This document shows positions 1-9,392 of a stretch of DNA of 32,801 nt, one piece after another. Source of the stretch: Deltaproteobacteria bacterium (GTDB taxonomy: Bacteria; Desulfobacterota; Desulfobulbia; Desulfobulbales; VMSU01); contig JAJRZN010000002.1 of the NCBI GenBank assembly GCA_024275235.1, forward strand, positions 1 through 32,801, given 5' to 3'. A model generated the notes under the pieces. It saw nothing but the letters and a program-made list of their open reading frames with translations. It did not search any database and was not told where the DNA came from. Within the stretch, counting starts at the first letter, position 1, and each line of letters begins with the position of its first letter. The position numbers and the translations under genes are program-made.

Positions 1-1
1 G

Positions 2-145
2 ATTATTTATTGCCGGCCCGGTAGCAAAGAAAATTTTGAGACCGGGGTGGAGTTTGTGGAGGTGGATGAGGAAAGCCGTTTGGTTCTCGATAAGTTCATC
101 CGCCTGTTTAAAGAGTACGAGATGGAGCAGGAAAATAACGGTTGA
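2..145 (+). CDS. C-terminal fragment of a PilZ-domain-like protein (5' end outside window)
   Basis: Open frame from the window edge ending ...TGVEFVEVDEESRLVLDKFIRLFKEYEMEQENNG*; the GVEFVEVDEESRLVLDKFI segment resembles PilZ C-termini. Confidence 0.55.
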   Translation: MIYCRPGSKENFETGVEFVEVDEESRLVLDKFIRLFKEYEMEQENNG

Positions 146-184
146 CTGCTCCAGGGAAGCAGTTTCACCTCTCCACTCCTGGTT

Positions 185-2152
185 CTATGGAGCCGCCGCT
201 GATTCCGCCTCTATATGGTCAACAGCCTCCTGCAGCTCTTCCCATTGAGGATATATTTTCTCTAATCGTTTGGTAATATTCTGATATTCCTTGCTTTTGT
301 CGGTAAAGGCCTCTTGATTATGATAAAGTTCCGGATCGGCCAGAATCTGTTCAAGGCTGCCCTTTTCGTTTTCCAGGGCTTCGATATCCCGTTCAAAGTC
401 AGCCAGTTTTTTCTTCAGAGGCTTGAGACGATGAGCTGCCGCCGCCCTGGCAGCGGCCTTTGCCTTACGAGCCTCCTTGCTTCTCGCCGCCTTGGGGATG
501 GACTTTTTTTGTAGTTCGGCCCTCTGTTTGTCCTTATTGTCTGTTCTTGAGCGGGTCTTCTCGAGATAATAACTGATGTTGCCCTCATATATGGTGGCCT
601 GGCCGTTTTTGATCTCTAAAACCTTATTGACGAAGCCGTCTAAGAAAAAACGATTATGGGAAACCACGATAATAGAGCCGTCATACTGCTTCATGGCCTC
701 CTGGAGAATATCCTGCGACATCATGTCTAAATGATTGGTAGGTTCATCCATAATCAGTAGATTAGCAGGCGACATAATCATTCTGGCCAGCGCCAGACGG
801 CTCTTTTCACCGCCTGAAAGCACCATTACCTTTTTGTCAACCTCGTCCCCTCTGAAGAGGAAGGTTCCCAGTAATGAGCGGGTGGAGGTAACTGTCTGCT
901 CAATATCAACCTGTTCCATGGTCTGCATTACGGTCAGGTCAGGGGCCAGTTCCTGGGCCTGGTGCTGGCCGAAATATGAAATACGACAATTATGGCCCGG
1001 CTGTATTGTTCCCGAGGTGGGGGTAATATGCCCGGCAATAATCTTGACCAGGGTGGATTTACCCGCCCCGTTAGCCCCAACCACCGCCACCTTGTCGCCA
1101 CGGTTGACCTCAAGGTTAAGCCCCTTAAAGACCTGCTTTTCGGCATAATTCATGGCCAGATTTTCGACTGTAACCGACATTCGGCCGCTGCTGATGGCGG
1201 GTGGAAAACGAAAAGATATTCGACTCTCACTATCTTCAAGCTCCAGAATGTCAAGTCGCGAGATTTGTTTGAGCCGGCTCTGAACCTGTTTGGCCTTGGT
1301 GGATTTGGCCCTGAATCTGGTTACAAAACGCATGGTTTGTTGAATCTTGGCCTGCTGGTTATTATAGGCCGCCCGTTGAACCGCCATTCTTTCGGCCTTC
1401 TCGGTGATATAATAGCTGTAATTCCCCTTGTAAACCGTCAGCCGTCCCAGGCTGAGTTCCCAGGTCATATTGGTTAAATTGTCGAGAAAGGCCCGGTCGT
1501 GGGAGATGATAATCATGGCTCCCTGGTATGATTTTAGGAAATCTTCCAGCCAGGTAAGTGATTCTATATCAAGATGATTAGTGGGCTCGTCCAAAAAAAC
1601 AAAAGAGGGGTGGGTGAGAAGAATTTTGGCCAGCATAATACGCATCTGCCAGCCGCCGCTGAAGTCACCACAATCACGGCTCATGTCTGAGCCGGAAAAA
1701 CCAAGTCCGCTTAAAACCTTCTCAATTTTGCCCTCAATATGAAAAAAATCGGAGCTGTCAAGCTGCATCTGTAACTCGCCCTGCTGCTGGAGAAGATCAG
1801 AAAAACCCGGGCTGCTGGGGTCAGTGGCGCTTAATTGATTATTAACCGCATCAAGCTCAGTCTGAATTTTCAGGAGATGGGCAAAGGCTGTTTCCGCCTC
1901 CTGGCGCAGGTTTCGGCCGGGAGCGAATCCTTCAAATTCCTGGGGCAGATAGCCGAGAGTGGATTTTTTAGATTTGCTGATGACTCCGAAATCGGTTTCC
2001 TGGTATCCGGCCATCATTTTCAGCAGGGTGGATTTGCCGGTGCCGTTAACCCCCACCAGGCCGACCCTGTCCTGACCGTTTAAACGGACGGAGATGTCCT
2101 TAAAAATGTGTTTATCACCGTATTGGAGATTGAGACTGTTAACCTGTAACAT
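185..2152 (-). CDS. ABC-F family ATP-binding protein (two tandem ABC domains)
   Basis: 655 aa with two Walker A motifs (GVNGTGKST, GANGAGKST), two signature motifs (FSGGW, LSGGEKSR), two DEPTNHLD Walker B motifs, and no membrane domain. Confidence 0.95.
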   Translation of the reverse strand: MLQVNSLNLQYGDKHIFKDISVRLNGQDRVGLVGVNGTGKSTLLKMMAGYQETDFGVISKSKKSTLGYLPQEFEGFAPGRNLRQEAETAFAHLLKIQTELDAVNNQLSATDPSSPGFSDLLQQQGELQMQLDSSDFFHIEGKIEKVLSGLGFSGSDMSRDCGDFSGGWQMRIMLAKILLTHPSFVFLDEPTNHLDIESLTWLEDFLKSYQGAMIIISHDRAFLDNLTNMTWELSLGRLTVYKGNYSYYITEKAERMAVQRAAYNNQQAKIQQTMRFVTRFRAKSTKAKQVQSRLKQISRLDILELEDSESRISFRFPPAISSGRMSVTVENLAMNYAEKQVFKGLNLEVNRGDKVAVVGANGAGKSTLVKIIAGHITPTSGTIQPGHNCRISYFGQHQAQELAPDLTVMQTMEQVDIEQTVTSTRSLLGTFLFRGDEVDKKVMVLSGGEKSRLALARMIMSPANLLIMDEPTNHLDMMSQDILQEAMKQYDGSIIVVSHNRFFLDGFVNKVLEIKNGQATIYEGNISYYLEKTRSRTDNKDKQRAELQKKSIPKAARSKEARKAKAAARAAAAHRLKPLKKKLADFERDIEALENEKGSLEQILADPELYHNQEAFTDKSKEYQNITKRLEKIYPQWEELQEAVDHIEAESAAAP

Positions 2153-2237
2153 ATTTAATAGTAGTGGTTGTGAAAGAAAATTGCTTGACGGTTAGAGCTT
2201 ATGGGGGAGGGCAAAGCTGAACAGTTACGGAAAAAAA

Positions 2238-2603
2238 TTATGATAGTATTTCATTTACGGCGGTAAGCAGAGTTTCCTTGGATACTGGTTTGGTTAGACT
2301 TTTTTTAACTCCAATGGTACAGGCCAGGCGCAGATAACGTTCAGCCTCGATAACTCCGCCGCCGGAAACGGCAATAATCCGCGTCTCGGGGAATACCTTA
2401 TCTAATTCCATGATCATTTTCAGGCCGTCTTTAACCGGCATAAGCATATCAGTGATAATCAGGTCAAAGGAATTATTTCGGCATAACTCCAGGCCTTCCT
2501 GGCCGTTTTCAGCGCAGGCAACCTCATGCCCCTCTTTTTTGAGAATTTTGGTAAATACCTTTCTTATTGCCGGGTCGTCGTCTACTAAGAGGATATGTGC
2601 CAC
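2238..2603 (-). CDS. Stand-alone response regulator receiver domain protein
   Basis: 121 aa CheY-like: HILLVDDDPAIRKV, phosphoacceptor LIITDMLMP, late K in LTKPVS. Confidence 0.9.
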   Translation of the reverse strand: MAHILLVDDDPAIRKVFTKILKKEGHEVACAENGQEGLELCRNNSFDLIITDMLMPVKDGLKMIMELDKVFPETRIIAVSGGGVIEAERYLRLACTIGVKKSLTKPVSKETLLTAVNEILS

Positions 2604-2637
2604 TTGTTTACCTTGTTAAAGCTATGAAAGAATGGAT

Positions 2638-2761
2638 GTAACTGTTCAGCAGCACCCCATTTCGGAGTCTACGCTTTCCTTGCCCATTTCGGACTTCTCG
2701 AATACCAAAGTATGCTTCGAAGTCCTAAATAAACAAACCTGGAGCACTGCTGAACAGTTAC
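2638..2761. repeat. Nested palindromic intergenic element A
   Basis: Outer arms GTAACTGTTCAGCAG (2638-2652) and CTGCTGAACAGTTAC (2747-2761) are exact inverse complements; inner imperfect hairpin GGACTTCTCGAATACCAAAGTATGCTTCGAAGTCC. Confidence 0.75.
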
Positions 2762-2843
2762 GCTCCGGGGTTTTCGTCACTTTCAGGCATCACGTTGAAT
2801 AGTTACGAATGATGGCGTCGTAGTTAACATGCTTGTCATGAAA

Positions 2844-2967
2844 CGAAAAGTCCGATCTACGGCGTTGTGGCGTTTCGGCAGACCTTCGGCATACCATATG
2901 TATGGCCGAAGTCCTGTCGAACCACCACGCCTCGCAGTCTACGCTTAGCTGTATATCGAACTTTTCG
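2844..2967. repeat. Nested palindromic intergenic element B
   Basis: Outer imperfect arms CGAAAAGTCCGATCTACGGC / GTATATCGAACTTTTCG; inner hairpin TTCGGCAGACCTTCGGCATACCATATGTATGGCCGAAGTCCTGTCGAA. Confidence 0.65.
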
Positions 2968-3003
2968 CAGTCTTCGCTTAGCTGACTTAGCCATCTTTAG
3001 TTA

Positions 3004-3030
3004 GTGATGGACTTTTTACGAGTCCATCAC
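3004..3030. repeat. Perfect 10-bp hairpin GTGATGGACT-ttttacg-AGTCCATCAC
   Basis: Arms 3004-3013 and 3021-3030, 7-nt loop; lies 3' of the MOSC gene on the minus strand, with no clear U-tract. Confidence 0.7.
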
Positions 3031-3089
3031 GAATGGATTATAAAAAATAACATAAAAAAACTTTAAATCCCACATTTTGTTAAAACTAA

Positions 3090-3524
3090 TTATTTTATAA
3101 AAAGTTCATCGCCGGTTCTGAGGACTCCGGGCTTGATAACCTTGGCGAAGATCCCCTCTCTCGGCATTATACAGTCGCCGACTTTTTTGGCGATATTGCA
3201 TTTATCATGGCATTTTTTACCAATCTGAGTAACCTCCAGCTCGATCTCTACAGATTGCAGTCTGGTGCCGACTGGCAGGGCCGGCAGATCAATCCCGCGG
3301 GTGGTAATGTTTTCAGCAAAGGAGCCGGGCGGCAGCTCGAGGTCGCTTCTCGATGCCAGCATCTTGTTGATGCTCTCAATGCCGAGGAGACTGATCTGGC
3401 GGTGCCAGTTTCTGGCGTGGGCATCGCCGATAATCCCATGATCAATTTTTAAGGTAACCTTTGAGACGGGTTTTTTCTCCATTCCCTTACTGAGGCTGAT
3501 ATTTAAAGAAACAATTGCTGCCAT
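3090..3524 (-). CDS. MOSC domain-containing protein
   Basis: 144 aa with the MOSC-like motif GKKCHDKCNIAKKVGDCIMPREGIFAKVIKPG. Confidence 0.88.
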   Translation of the reverse strand: MAAIVSLNISLSKGMEKKPVSKVTLKIDHGIIGDAHARNWHRQISLLGIESINKMLASRSDLELPPGSFAENITTRGIDLPALPVGTRLQSVEIELEVTQIGKKCHDKCNIAKKVGDCIMPREGIFAKVIKPGVLRTGDELFIK

Positions 3525-3610
3525 TATTTACTCCTTGGAGGTTGTTAATATAGGTATTCTACGGATTAAGGCAAGTTTGGTTGGCTGCGTCTCTCGTCTG
3601 GCCGGTTGAT

Positions 3611-4531
3611 TTAATCTGTAAAAAGCGGGGTGCTGAGGTAGCGTTCCCCGGTGTCAGGAAGGATGACCACCAGAGTTTTGTCCTTATTTTCCGGCCGGGC
3701 GGCTGTGTCAAGAGCGGCAAAGGCGGCGGCCCCGGATGATATACCGCAGAGGATGCCCTCGGTGGTACTTAACGAGCGTGCCGTTTGCATGGCCTCATCA
3801 TTACTGACCTGAAAGACTTCATCAATGATGGCGGTATTTAAAACCCTGGGGATAAAACCGGCGCCAATCCCCTGAATTTTGTGAGGCCCTGGTTGACCGC
3901 CGCTTAATACCGGGGAATCTCTGGGTTCAACCGCGATTATCTTGAGGTCGGGGTTTTTATCCTTTAAGACCTCGCCCGCTCCGGTAATTGTTCCCCCGGT
4001 TCCCACCCCGACAATAAATATGTCCACCTTACCCGCGCTATCCTGCCAGATTTCGGGGCCGGTGGTACGACGGTGAATCTCCGGGTTGGCGGGATTGCTG
4101 AACTGGCCCGGAATAAAGGAATCCTGGATTTCTGCCCCAAGCTGAACCGCCTTGTTAATGGCTCCCTTCATGCCCTCGGCTCCGGGGGTCAGGACGAGCT
4201 CGGCGCCGAGATGGCCCAGGAGGCGGCGGCGTTCGATACTCATGGTGTCGGGCATAGTCAGGATCAAGCGCAGCCCCCTGGCGGCGCATACCGAAGCCAG
4301 AGCAATACCTGTATTGCCGCTGGTGGCCTCAATGATTACGGTCTGGGCGGAAATTTCCCCGGCCGCCTCGGCCGCGGCGATCATCGCCTGGCCGATACGA
4401 TCCTTGACACTGCCAAGGGGGTTACGGGATTCAAGTTTGGCCAGAATGAGGGCCTGGCTCTGATTGAGGCGGTTTAAGCGGACAAGGGGGGTGCGGCCGA
4501 TAGTTTCGGTGAGGTTATTGTAGATACTCAT
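3611..4531 (-). CDS. cysK: Cysteine synthase (O-acetylserine sulfhydrylase)
   Basis: 306 aa; [26 protein letters not shown]-lysine motif, [28 protein letters not shown]. Confidence 0.95.
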   Translation of the reverse strand: MSIYNNLTETIGRTPLVRLNRLNQSQALILAKLESRNPLGSVKDRIGQAMIAAAEAAGEISAQTVIIEATSGNTGIALASVCAARGLRLILTMPDTMSIERRRLLGHLGAELVLTPGAEGMKGAINKAVQLGAEIQDSFIPGQFSNPANPEIHRRTTGPEIWQDSAGKVDIFIVGVGTGGTITGAGEVLKDKNPDLKIIAVEPRDSPVLSGGQPGPHKIQGIGAGFIPRVLNTAIIDEVFQVSNDEAMQTARSLSTTEGILCGISSGAAAFAALDTAARPENKDKTLVVILPDTGERYLSTPLFTD

Positions 4532-4564
4532 AGCTTGACTCCTTGCGTGGGATGTGAAAAAAAA

Positions 4565-5530
4565 TTATTTGGCGGTCTTTCTGCCGCGGCCAAGGAAGGC
4601 CAGTTCCGGGCGTTTCAGTAAAACTTTGGTGTCTGGTTCGACACTCTCCGTGAGCCAGATATTACCGCCGATTACGGCTCTGGTACCGATGGTGGTTTCA
4701 CCGCCCAATATGGTAGTGTTGGCATAGATAATCACATCGTCCTCAATGGTTGGGTGGCGTTTGTGGTCGCGGTAGCGCTTTCCGGCATCACTGGGCAGGG
4801 AGAGGGCGCCCAGGGTTACTCCCTGATAGAGGCGCACCCGGCTGCCTATTTCAGTGGTTTCGCCAATGACCACCCCCGTGCCGTGATCAATGAAAAAACT
4901 GCCGCCGATGGAGGCGCCGGGGTGGATATCAATGCCCGTCAGACTGTGGGCGTGCTCGGTCATTATGCGGGGGATGATGGGCACCCCCAGTTTTAAAAGG
5001 ACGTGGGCCATGCGGTAAACATTGATGGCCAGCAGGCCGGGATAACTGAAGATGACTTCATCGGCCCCCTTGGCCGCCGGGTCGCCATCTAAGGCGGCCT
5101 GGATGTCAGAGGTGAGCATTACCTCCATCTCGGGCAGAGTCTCAATAAAGCGCAGGGCGATTTCATGGCCCTTGGGTCTGCAGGATGAACAGGGGAGGCT
5201 GCGCCGCACACAGTCATGTTGGAGGGCGAGAACTATCTGCTGGCTTAAATCGGCGTAAAGTTCCGTGGTTTCCTGGCCTAAAAAATAGGCCAGGTTGGAT
5301 TTTTTGAGCTTGGTACTGGTGAAGTAACCGGGAAACAGAAGGCTGCGGGCCTTGTGGATTATGCGGACTACGGCTTCATGGGAGGGCATGGGCGTTGGTT
5401 CAAGATGCTCAAAGCCCTCTTTGGTATTCCAGAAAGTCAGCAGGTTGTTTACTACCTCGGGAATCTGGTCGTAGAAGGCGCTGATCTGACTTTCTTCATC
5501 AACGCATTTGATTGTAGTTATTGGTTCCAT
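4565..5530 (-). CDS. cysE: Serine O-acetyltransferase (EpsC/CysE-like, left-handed beta-helix)
   Basis: GIDIHPGASIGGSFFIDHGTGVVIGETTEIGSRVRLYQGVTLGALS...RHPTIEDDVIIYANTTILGG hexapeptide repeats; next to cysK. Confidence 0.92.
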   Translation of the reverse strand: MEPITTIKCVDEESQISAFYDQIPEVVNNLLTFWNTKEGFEHLEPTPMPSHEAVVRIIHKARSLLFPGYFTSTKLKKSNLAYFLGQETTELYADLSQQIVLALQHDCVRRSLPCSSCRPKGHEIALRFIETLPEMEVMLTSDIQAALDGDPAAKGADEVIFSYPGLLAINVYRMAHVLLKLGVPIIPRIMTEHAHSLTGIDIHPGASIGGSFFIDHGTGVVIGETTEIGSRVRLYQGVTLGALSLPSDAGKRYRDHKRHPTIEDDVIIYANTTILGGETTIGTRAVIGGNIWLTESVEPDTKVLLKRPELAFLGRGRKTAK

Positions 5531-5546
5531 AATTAAAATCTGATCT

Positions 5547-6143
5547 TTAATGGCCGATTAAAAATATACCATAGGTGGCTCGAAGATTAGGCAGTAAACG
5601 AATAACCCGGCCATGAAGGTCTTCATTCTGGGTATTGATTCCCATTTCTCTGATAATTTTAAAGCCTGTTTTGTGGACAAATCCACGAAAATCTCTAAGG
5701 GTGATTACCCTGATATTAGGGGTGTTATACCAATCGTAGGGCAGCTGACTGGTAGTGGGTGTCCGGCCCATGAAAAAGAGCTGCATCCGGCACAGCCAGT
5801 GACTGAAATTTGGGAAACTCACCACTATACGGCGGCCGACGCGCAGTAATTCTTTCAGCAGGACCTCCGGTTCGTAGACCTGTTGCAGGGTGCGGCTCAG
5901 AATAACATAATCAAAGGTGTTGTCGGCATAATCCAAGACCTCTTCGTTGATATCTCCCTGAATAACCGAGATCCCCCGCTCGATACAACGGGCGATATTG
6001 GCTTCTTCAAAATCAATACCAGTACCCGTTACTTCCTTGTTATGCACCAGGAAATATAATAAATCTCCGCTGCCGCAACCCAGATCAAGTACTTTGGTAC
6101 CGGGTTCTATCCAGGAGGCGATTATCTCGAGATCAAAGCGCAT
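5547..6143 (-). CDS. metW: Methionine biosynthesis protein MetW (SAM-dependent methyltransferase-like)
   Basis: [32 protein letters not shown]; overlaps the 3' end of metX. Confidence 0.92.
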   Translation of the reverse strand: MRFDLEIIASWIEPGTKVLDLGCGSGDLLYFLVHNKEVTGTGIDFEEANIARCIERGISVIQGDINEEVLDYADNTFDYVILSRTLQQVYEPEVLLKELLRVGRRIVVSFPNFSHWLCRMQLFFMGRTPTTSQLPYDWYNTPNIRVITLRDFRGFVHKTGFKIIREMGINTQNEDLHGRVIRLLPNLRATYGIFLIGH

Positions 6144-7278
6144 AACTCTGAGACTCCCGGCCCATTCTGTCTAAGAAGCCGCTCATAAGGTTTGACAGCC
6201 GTTCATTTTCCAGGAGAAAGGCGTCGTGGCCCCATTTGGCCTCTATCTCGCAGAAGCTTACGTCTAAGCTGTTCTTCTTCATGGCCTTGACCATGGCTCG
6301 TGACTCTCTGGTGGGGTAAAGCCAGTCTGAGGTGAAGGAGACCACGAGATAACGGGCTTTGGCTCTGGTAAAGGGCGATTTAAGGCTGCCATCGGCCTGA
6401 CGACGGGGAGCCAGGTCAAAATAATCTGCCGCCTTGGTGATATACAAAAAGGAGTTGGCGTCGAAACGTTCGACGAACTTTTTACCCTGATAACGCAGAT
6501 AGCTCTCAACCTGAAAGTCGGCATCAAAATTAAAGGAGAAGTCTTCTTTGTCCTGTAAGCGGCGGCCAAATTTATGGCGCATGGCCTCGTCTGAGAGATA
6601 GGTGATATGGCCAATCATGCGGGCTACGGCCAGGCCCATATCCGGTTTAGTGCCCTGGTAATAATTGCCATCCTGCCAGTTTGGGTCAGCCATAATCGCC
6701 TGACGGGCCACTTCGTTAAAGGCGATGGCCAGGGCGGAATGACGCTGGGTGGTGGCGAGAAGAATGGCGGAAAATACCATCTCCGGATAGCGGATACTCC
6801 ATTCCAGGCCCTGCATGCCGCCGATGGAGCCGCCGATTACTGCCAAAAGGCGGGGAATGCCCAGAAAATCAATGAGCTGTTTCTGGGCCTTGACCATGTC
6901 GGCAATGGTAATTACCGGAAACTGCAGGCCGTAGGCCAGGCCGGTGGCAGGGTTAAGGCTTGAGGGGCCGCTGGTCCCCATACAGCTCCCCAGTATATTA
7001 GAACAAACAACAAAATATCTGTTGGTGTCAATGGCCTTGCCGGGGCCGATCATGATCTCCCACCAGCCGGGTTTGCCGGCCCCGGCATGGAAACCAGCGG
7101 CATGGGCATCACCGGACAGGGCGTGACAGATTAAAATGGCGTTGTCGGCCGCCTTGTTTAATTCCCCGTAGGTCTCGTAGGCAATTATTCCCTCATGGAG
7201 AGAGTCGTTATTGTCTAATAGCAGAGAACCAGGAAGTCGAAAATATTTAGTTTCAGTCGGGCCGATTGTTTTTTTCAT
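6133..7278 (-). CDS. metX: Homoserine O-acetyltransferase
   Basis: alpha/beta hydrolase fold, [26 protein letters not shown] nucleophile elbow, C-terminal GHDAFLLE. Confidence 0.95.
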   Translation of the reverse strand: MKKTIGPTETKYFRLPGSLLLDNNDSLHEGIIAYETYGELNKAADNAILICHALSGDAHAAGFHAGAGKPGWWEIMIGPGKAIDTNRYFVVCSNILGSCMGTSGPSSLNPATGLAYGLQFPVITIADMVKAQKQLIDFLGIPRLLAVIGGSIGGMQGLEWSIRYPEMVFSAILLATTQRHSALAIAFNEVARQAIMADPNWQDGNYYQGTKPDMGLAVARMIGHITYLSDEAMRHKFGRRLQDKEDFSFNFDADFQVESYLRYQGKKFVERFDANSFLYITKAADYFDLAPRRQADGSLKSPFTRAKARYLVVSFTSDWLYPTRESRAMVKAMKKNSLDVSFCEIEAKWGHDAFLLENERLSNLMSGFLDRMGRESQSYAL

Positions 7279-7289
7279 GGCCGAATAGA

Positions 7290-8573
7290 TTACAGCGCCT
7301 GCTCCAAATCAGCAATAATATCTTCTATGTTTTCGATACCGATGGACAGGCGGATAAAATCCTCTGTGACCCCGGCCTCTATCTGCTGTTCAGGAGTCAT
7401 CTGCGAGTGGGTGGTACTGGCTGGGTGGATGGCCAGCGATTTCGCGTCACCCACGTTGGCGAGATGCGAGAAGACCGTGAGGCTCTCAATAAATTCGCGG
7501 CCGGCCGCCAGTCCGCCCTTGATACGAAACCCCACCATACCGCCAAAACCATTATGGAGATATTTCAGGGCCTGCTCGTGGCTGGGATGTTCGGTCAGGC
7601 CGGGGTACATAACCTCGCTTACCTTGGGATGCTCCTGGAGGAAGCGGGCGGCGGCCAGGGCGTTTTCGCTGTGACGTTCCATGCGCAGGGCCAGGGTCTC
7701 TAAGCCCTGCAAAAAGAGAAAAGCGTTAAAGGGGCTCATACAGGGGCCCAGATCTCTGATAAAACGGGATTTTAACTTGACGATATAGGCCAGTTGGCCG
7801 AATTCATCTAAATAATTCAGGCCGCCCCGGTAAGAGGGATCGTCGGCGCTGAGGTCGGGGAATTTGCCGCTGCTCCAGTCGAATCTGCCGGAATCGACCA
7901 CCAGACCGCCGATGGAGGTGCCGTGGCCGCCGATCCATTTGGTGGCTGAGTGGATGATTATATCCGCGCCATGTTCAAAGGGACGGCAGAGACAGGGGGT
8001 GGCAAAGGTGTTATCAATAATCAGGGGAATACCTGCCTCATGGGCGACTGTGGCCGCTCCGGCGATATCCAGAACGTTAAGCTTCGGATTGCCGATGGTC
8101 TCGGCGAAAACGGCCTTGGTCTTTCCGTCAATGGCCTCTTTTATGCTCTGGGGGTCGGGGTCGACAAATTTAACCTCAATACCGAATTTCTGGCGGAAGG
8201 TGAGGTCAAAAAGGGTATAGGTGCCGCCGTATATGGAGTTTGAGGCCACAATATTGTCACCATTACCGGCAATGGTGAGCAAAGCCATGAAGGTGGCCGA
8301 TTGCCCCGAGGACAGGGCGGCTCCGGCCAGCCCGCCCTCTAAGCTGGCGATGCGGGCCTCCAGAGCTTCATAGGTGGGATTGGTGAAGCGGTTGTATATT
8401 TCTCCAGGGAAATCAGGGGCACGCAGGGCGAAAAGATTGGCCGCCTGTTCGGTATTTTCAAATATATAAGAGGCGGTCTGGAATATGGGAACCGCCCTGG
8501 CCCTGGTAGTGGAATCCGGGGTGTAACCGCTGTGCAGGGCCCTGGTGTTAAAACCTAATTTAGATTCTGACAT
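7290..8573 (-). CDS. metY: O-acetylhomoserine aminocarboxypropyltransferase/sulfhydrylase (PLP Cys/Met metabolism family)
   Basis: 427 aa; [65 protein letters not shown]. Confidence 0.95.
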   Translation of the reverse strand: MSESKLGFNTRALHSGYTPDSTTRARAVPIFQTASYIFENTEQAANLFALRAPDFPGEIYNRFTNPTYEALEARIASLEGGLAGAALSSGQSATFMALLTIAGNGDNIVASNSIYGGTYTLFDLTFRQKFGIEVKFVDPDPQSIKEAIDGKTKAVFAETIGNPKLNVLDIAGAATVAHEAGIPLIIDNTFATPCLCRPFEHGADIIIHSATKWIGGHGTSIGGLVVDSGRFDWSSGKFPDLSADDPSYRGGLNYLDEFGQLAYIVKLKSRFIRDLGPCMSPFNAFLFLQGLETLALRMERHSENALAAARFLQEHPKVSEVMYPGLTEHPSHEQALKYLHNGFGGMVGFRIKGGLAAGREFIESLTVFSHLANVGDAKSLAIHPASTTHSQMTPEQQIEAGVTEDFIRLSIGIENIEDIIADLEQAL

Positions 8574-8592
8574 ATGCTGCTCCTTTCATAGC

Positions 8593-9003
8593 TTATTTTG
8601 TTGATTCTGACTCCGGCTCTTCAAAGTTCTTTATCAGAGAGACCAAGACCTCACATTGGCGGCAGACGGACATTTTATCCTGCCAGGTTTTCTTAGCCTG
8701 GCACTCGCAGATGGTACCGTTTATAAACCAACAGAGTTTACCGGCCTGGAACTCCCAGGCCGGACATTTATTGCGGCGTTTAGGGGGGCATTTTTTTACC
8801 TCCCAGCATGGTTTTATCTTTTTTTCATCGTTGCCAAGTCTGGATAAAAGAAAAAATATCTGCCGTTCGATATGGGCCGGTATTTTACGCCATCCCTGCT
8901 CGTAGCTGTGAACGGCCTTTAGTGAAACTCCCAGAAGCTCGGCCATTATTTTTTGGGTTTTTCCCAGGCGCTTGCGAACCGCGAGAAATTCAGCACTGAT
9001 CAT
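8593..9003 (-). CDS. Helix-turn-helix regulator fused to a cysteine-rich 'two-CW'-type domain
   Basis: N-terminal HTH (RLGKTQKIMAELLGVSLKAVHSYEQGWRKIP); C-terminal CWEVKKCPPKRRNKCPAWEFQAGKLCWFINGTICECQ...DKMSVCRQCEV; 19 nt upstream of metY. Confidence 0.85.
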   Translation of the reverse strand: MISAEFLAVRKRLGKTQKIMAELLGVSLKAVHSYEQGWRKIPAHIERQIFFLLSRLGNDEKKIKPCWEVKKCPPKRRNKCPAWEFQAGKLCWFINGTICECQAKKTWQDKMSVCRQCEVLVSLIKNFEEPESESTK

Positions 9004-9021
9004 AATACCACCGATGGTGAC

Positions 9022-9050
9022 TAACGGTTTTAATATAACATAAACCGTTA
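9022..9050. promoter_or_regulatory. Inverted repeat TAACGGTTT-N11-AAACCGTTA, candidate operator of the HTH/metY operon
   Basis: Perfect 9-bp arms (9022-9030, 9042-9050) just upstream of the minus-strand HTH start codon. Confidence 0.5.
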
Positions 9051-9092
9051 ATTATAGAGTATAAGAAGTGAAAGAAATACATGAAATGATTA

Positions 9093-9111
9093 AATACCAC
9101 ATTGTGGTATT
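9093..9111. promoter_or_regulatory. 19-bp palindrome AATACCACA-T-TGTGGTATT in the divergent intergenic region
   Basis: Perfect 9-bp arms around one central base, between the sulfur operon (-) and purM (+). Confidence 0.5.
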
Positions 9112-9392
9112 GATGGCAAGTAAAAAAACAAAAAATGAGCTGTCAATTTATTTAGCTGCACAAAAGTTTGTGAGGGTGGGGGGGAATAAGGGCAATAGAC
9201 ATTGTTCGTGAGAAATATCCGAACCGGATCGCAGGCCGGGGATAATTTAAGTTTTCCGGTAAGCAAAATGGGATAATATAAATTGACTTTTGTGGTCTCG
9301 AAGATTAAAAAGTAAGGTTGGCTGTCTGACATTTTTCTTTGGTGGGCTGTTGGGGCAGAAAATACTATAACTATATGGAATTACAGAAAATT

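Noticed and set aside
36-248. Plus-strand ORF of 70 aa at the left edge
   Set aside because: Composition looks non-coding; the frame 2-145 gives a credible PilZ-like tail, and the ORF overlaps the 3' end of the ABC-F gene
735-1477. Plus-strand ORFs of 137 and 161 aa within the ABC-F gene
   Set aside because: Antisense shadow frames of a strongly supported ABC-F ATPase, with no recognisable domain
2604-3089. Possible CRISPR array in the repeat-rich intergenic region
   Set aside because: The repeats are inverted and nested, not regularly spaced direct repeats with unique spacers, and no cas genes are present
9090-9332. 80-aa minus-strand ORF in the HTH/purM divergent region
   Set aside because: Contains the palindrome, AT-rich, no RBS or domain; more likely regulatory DNA
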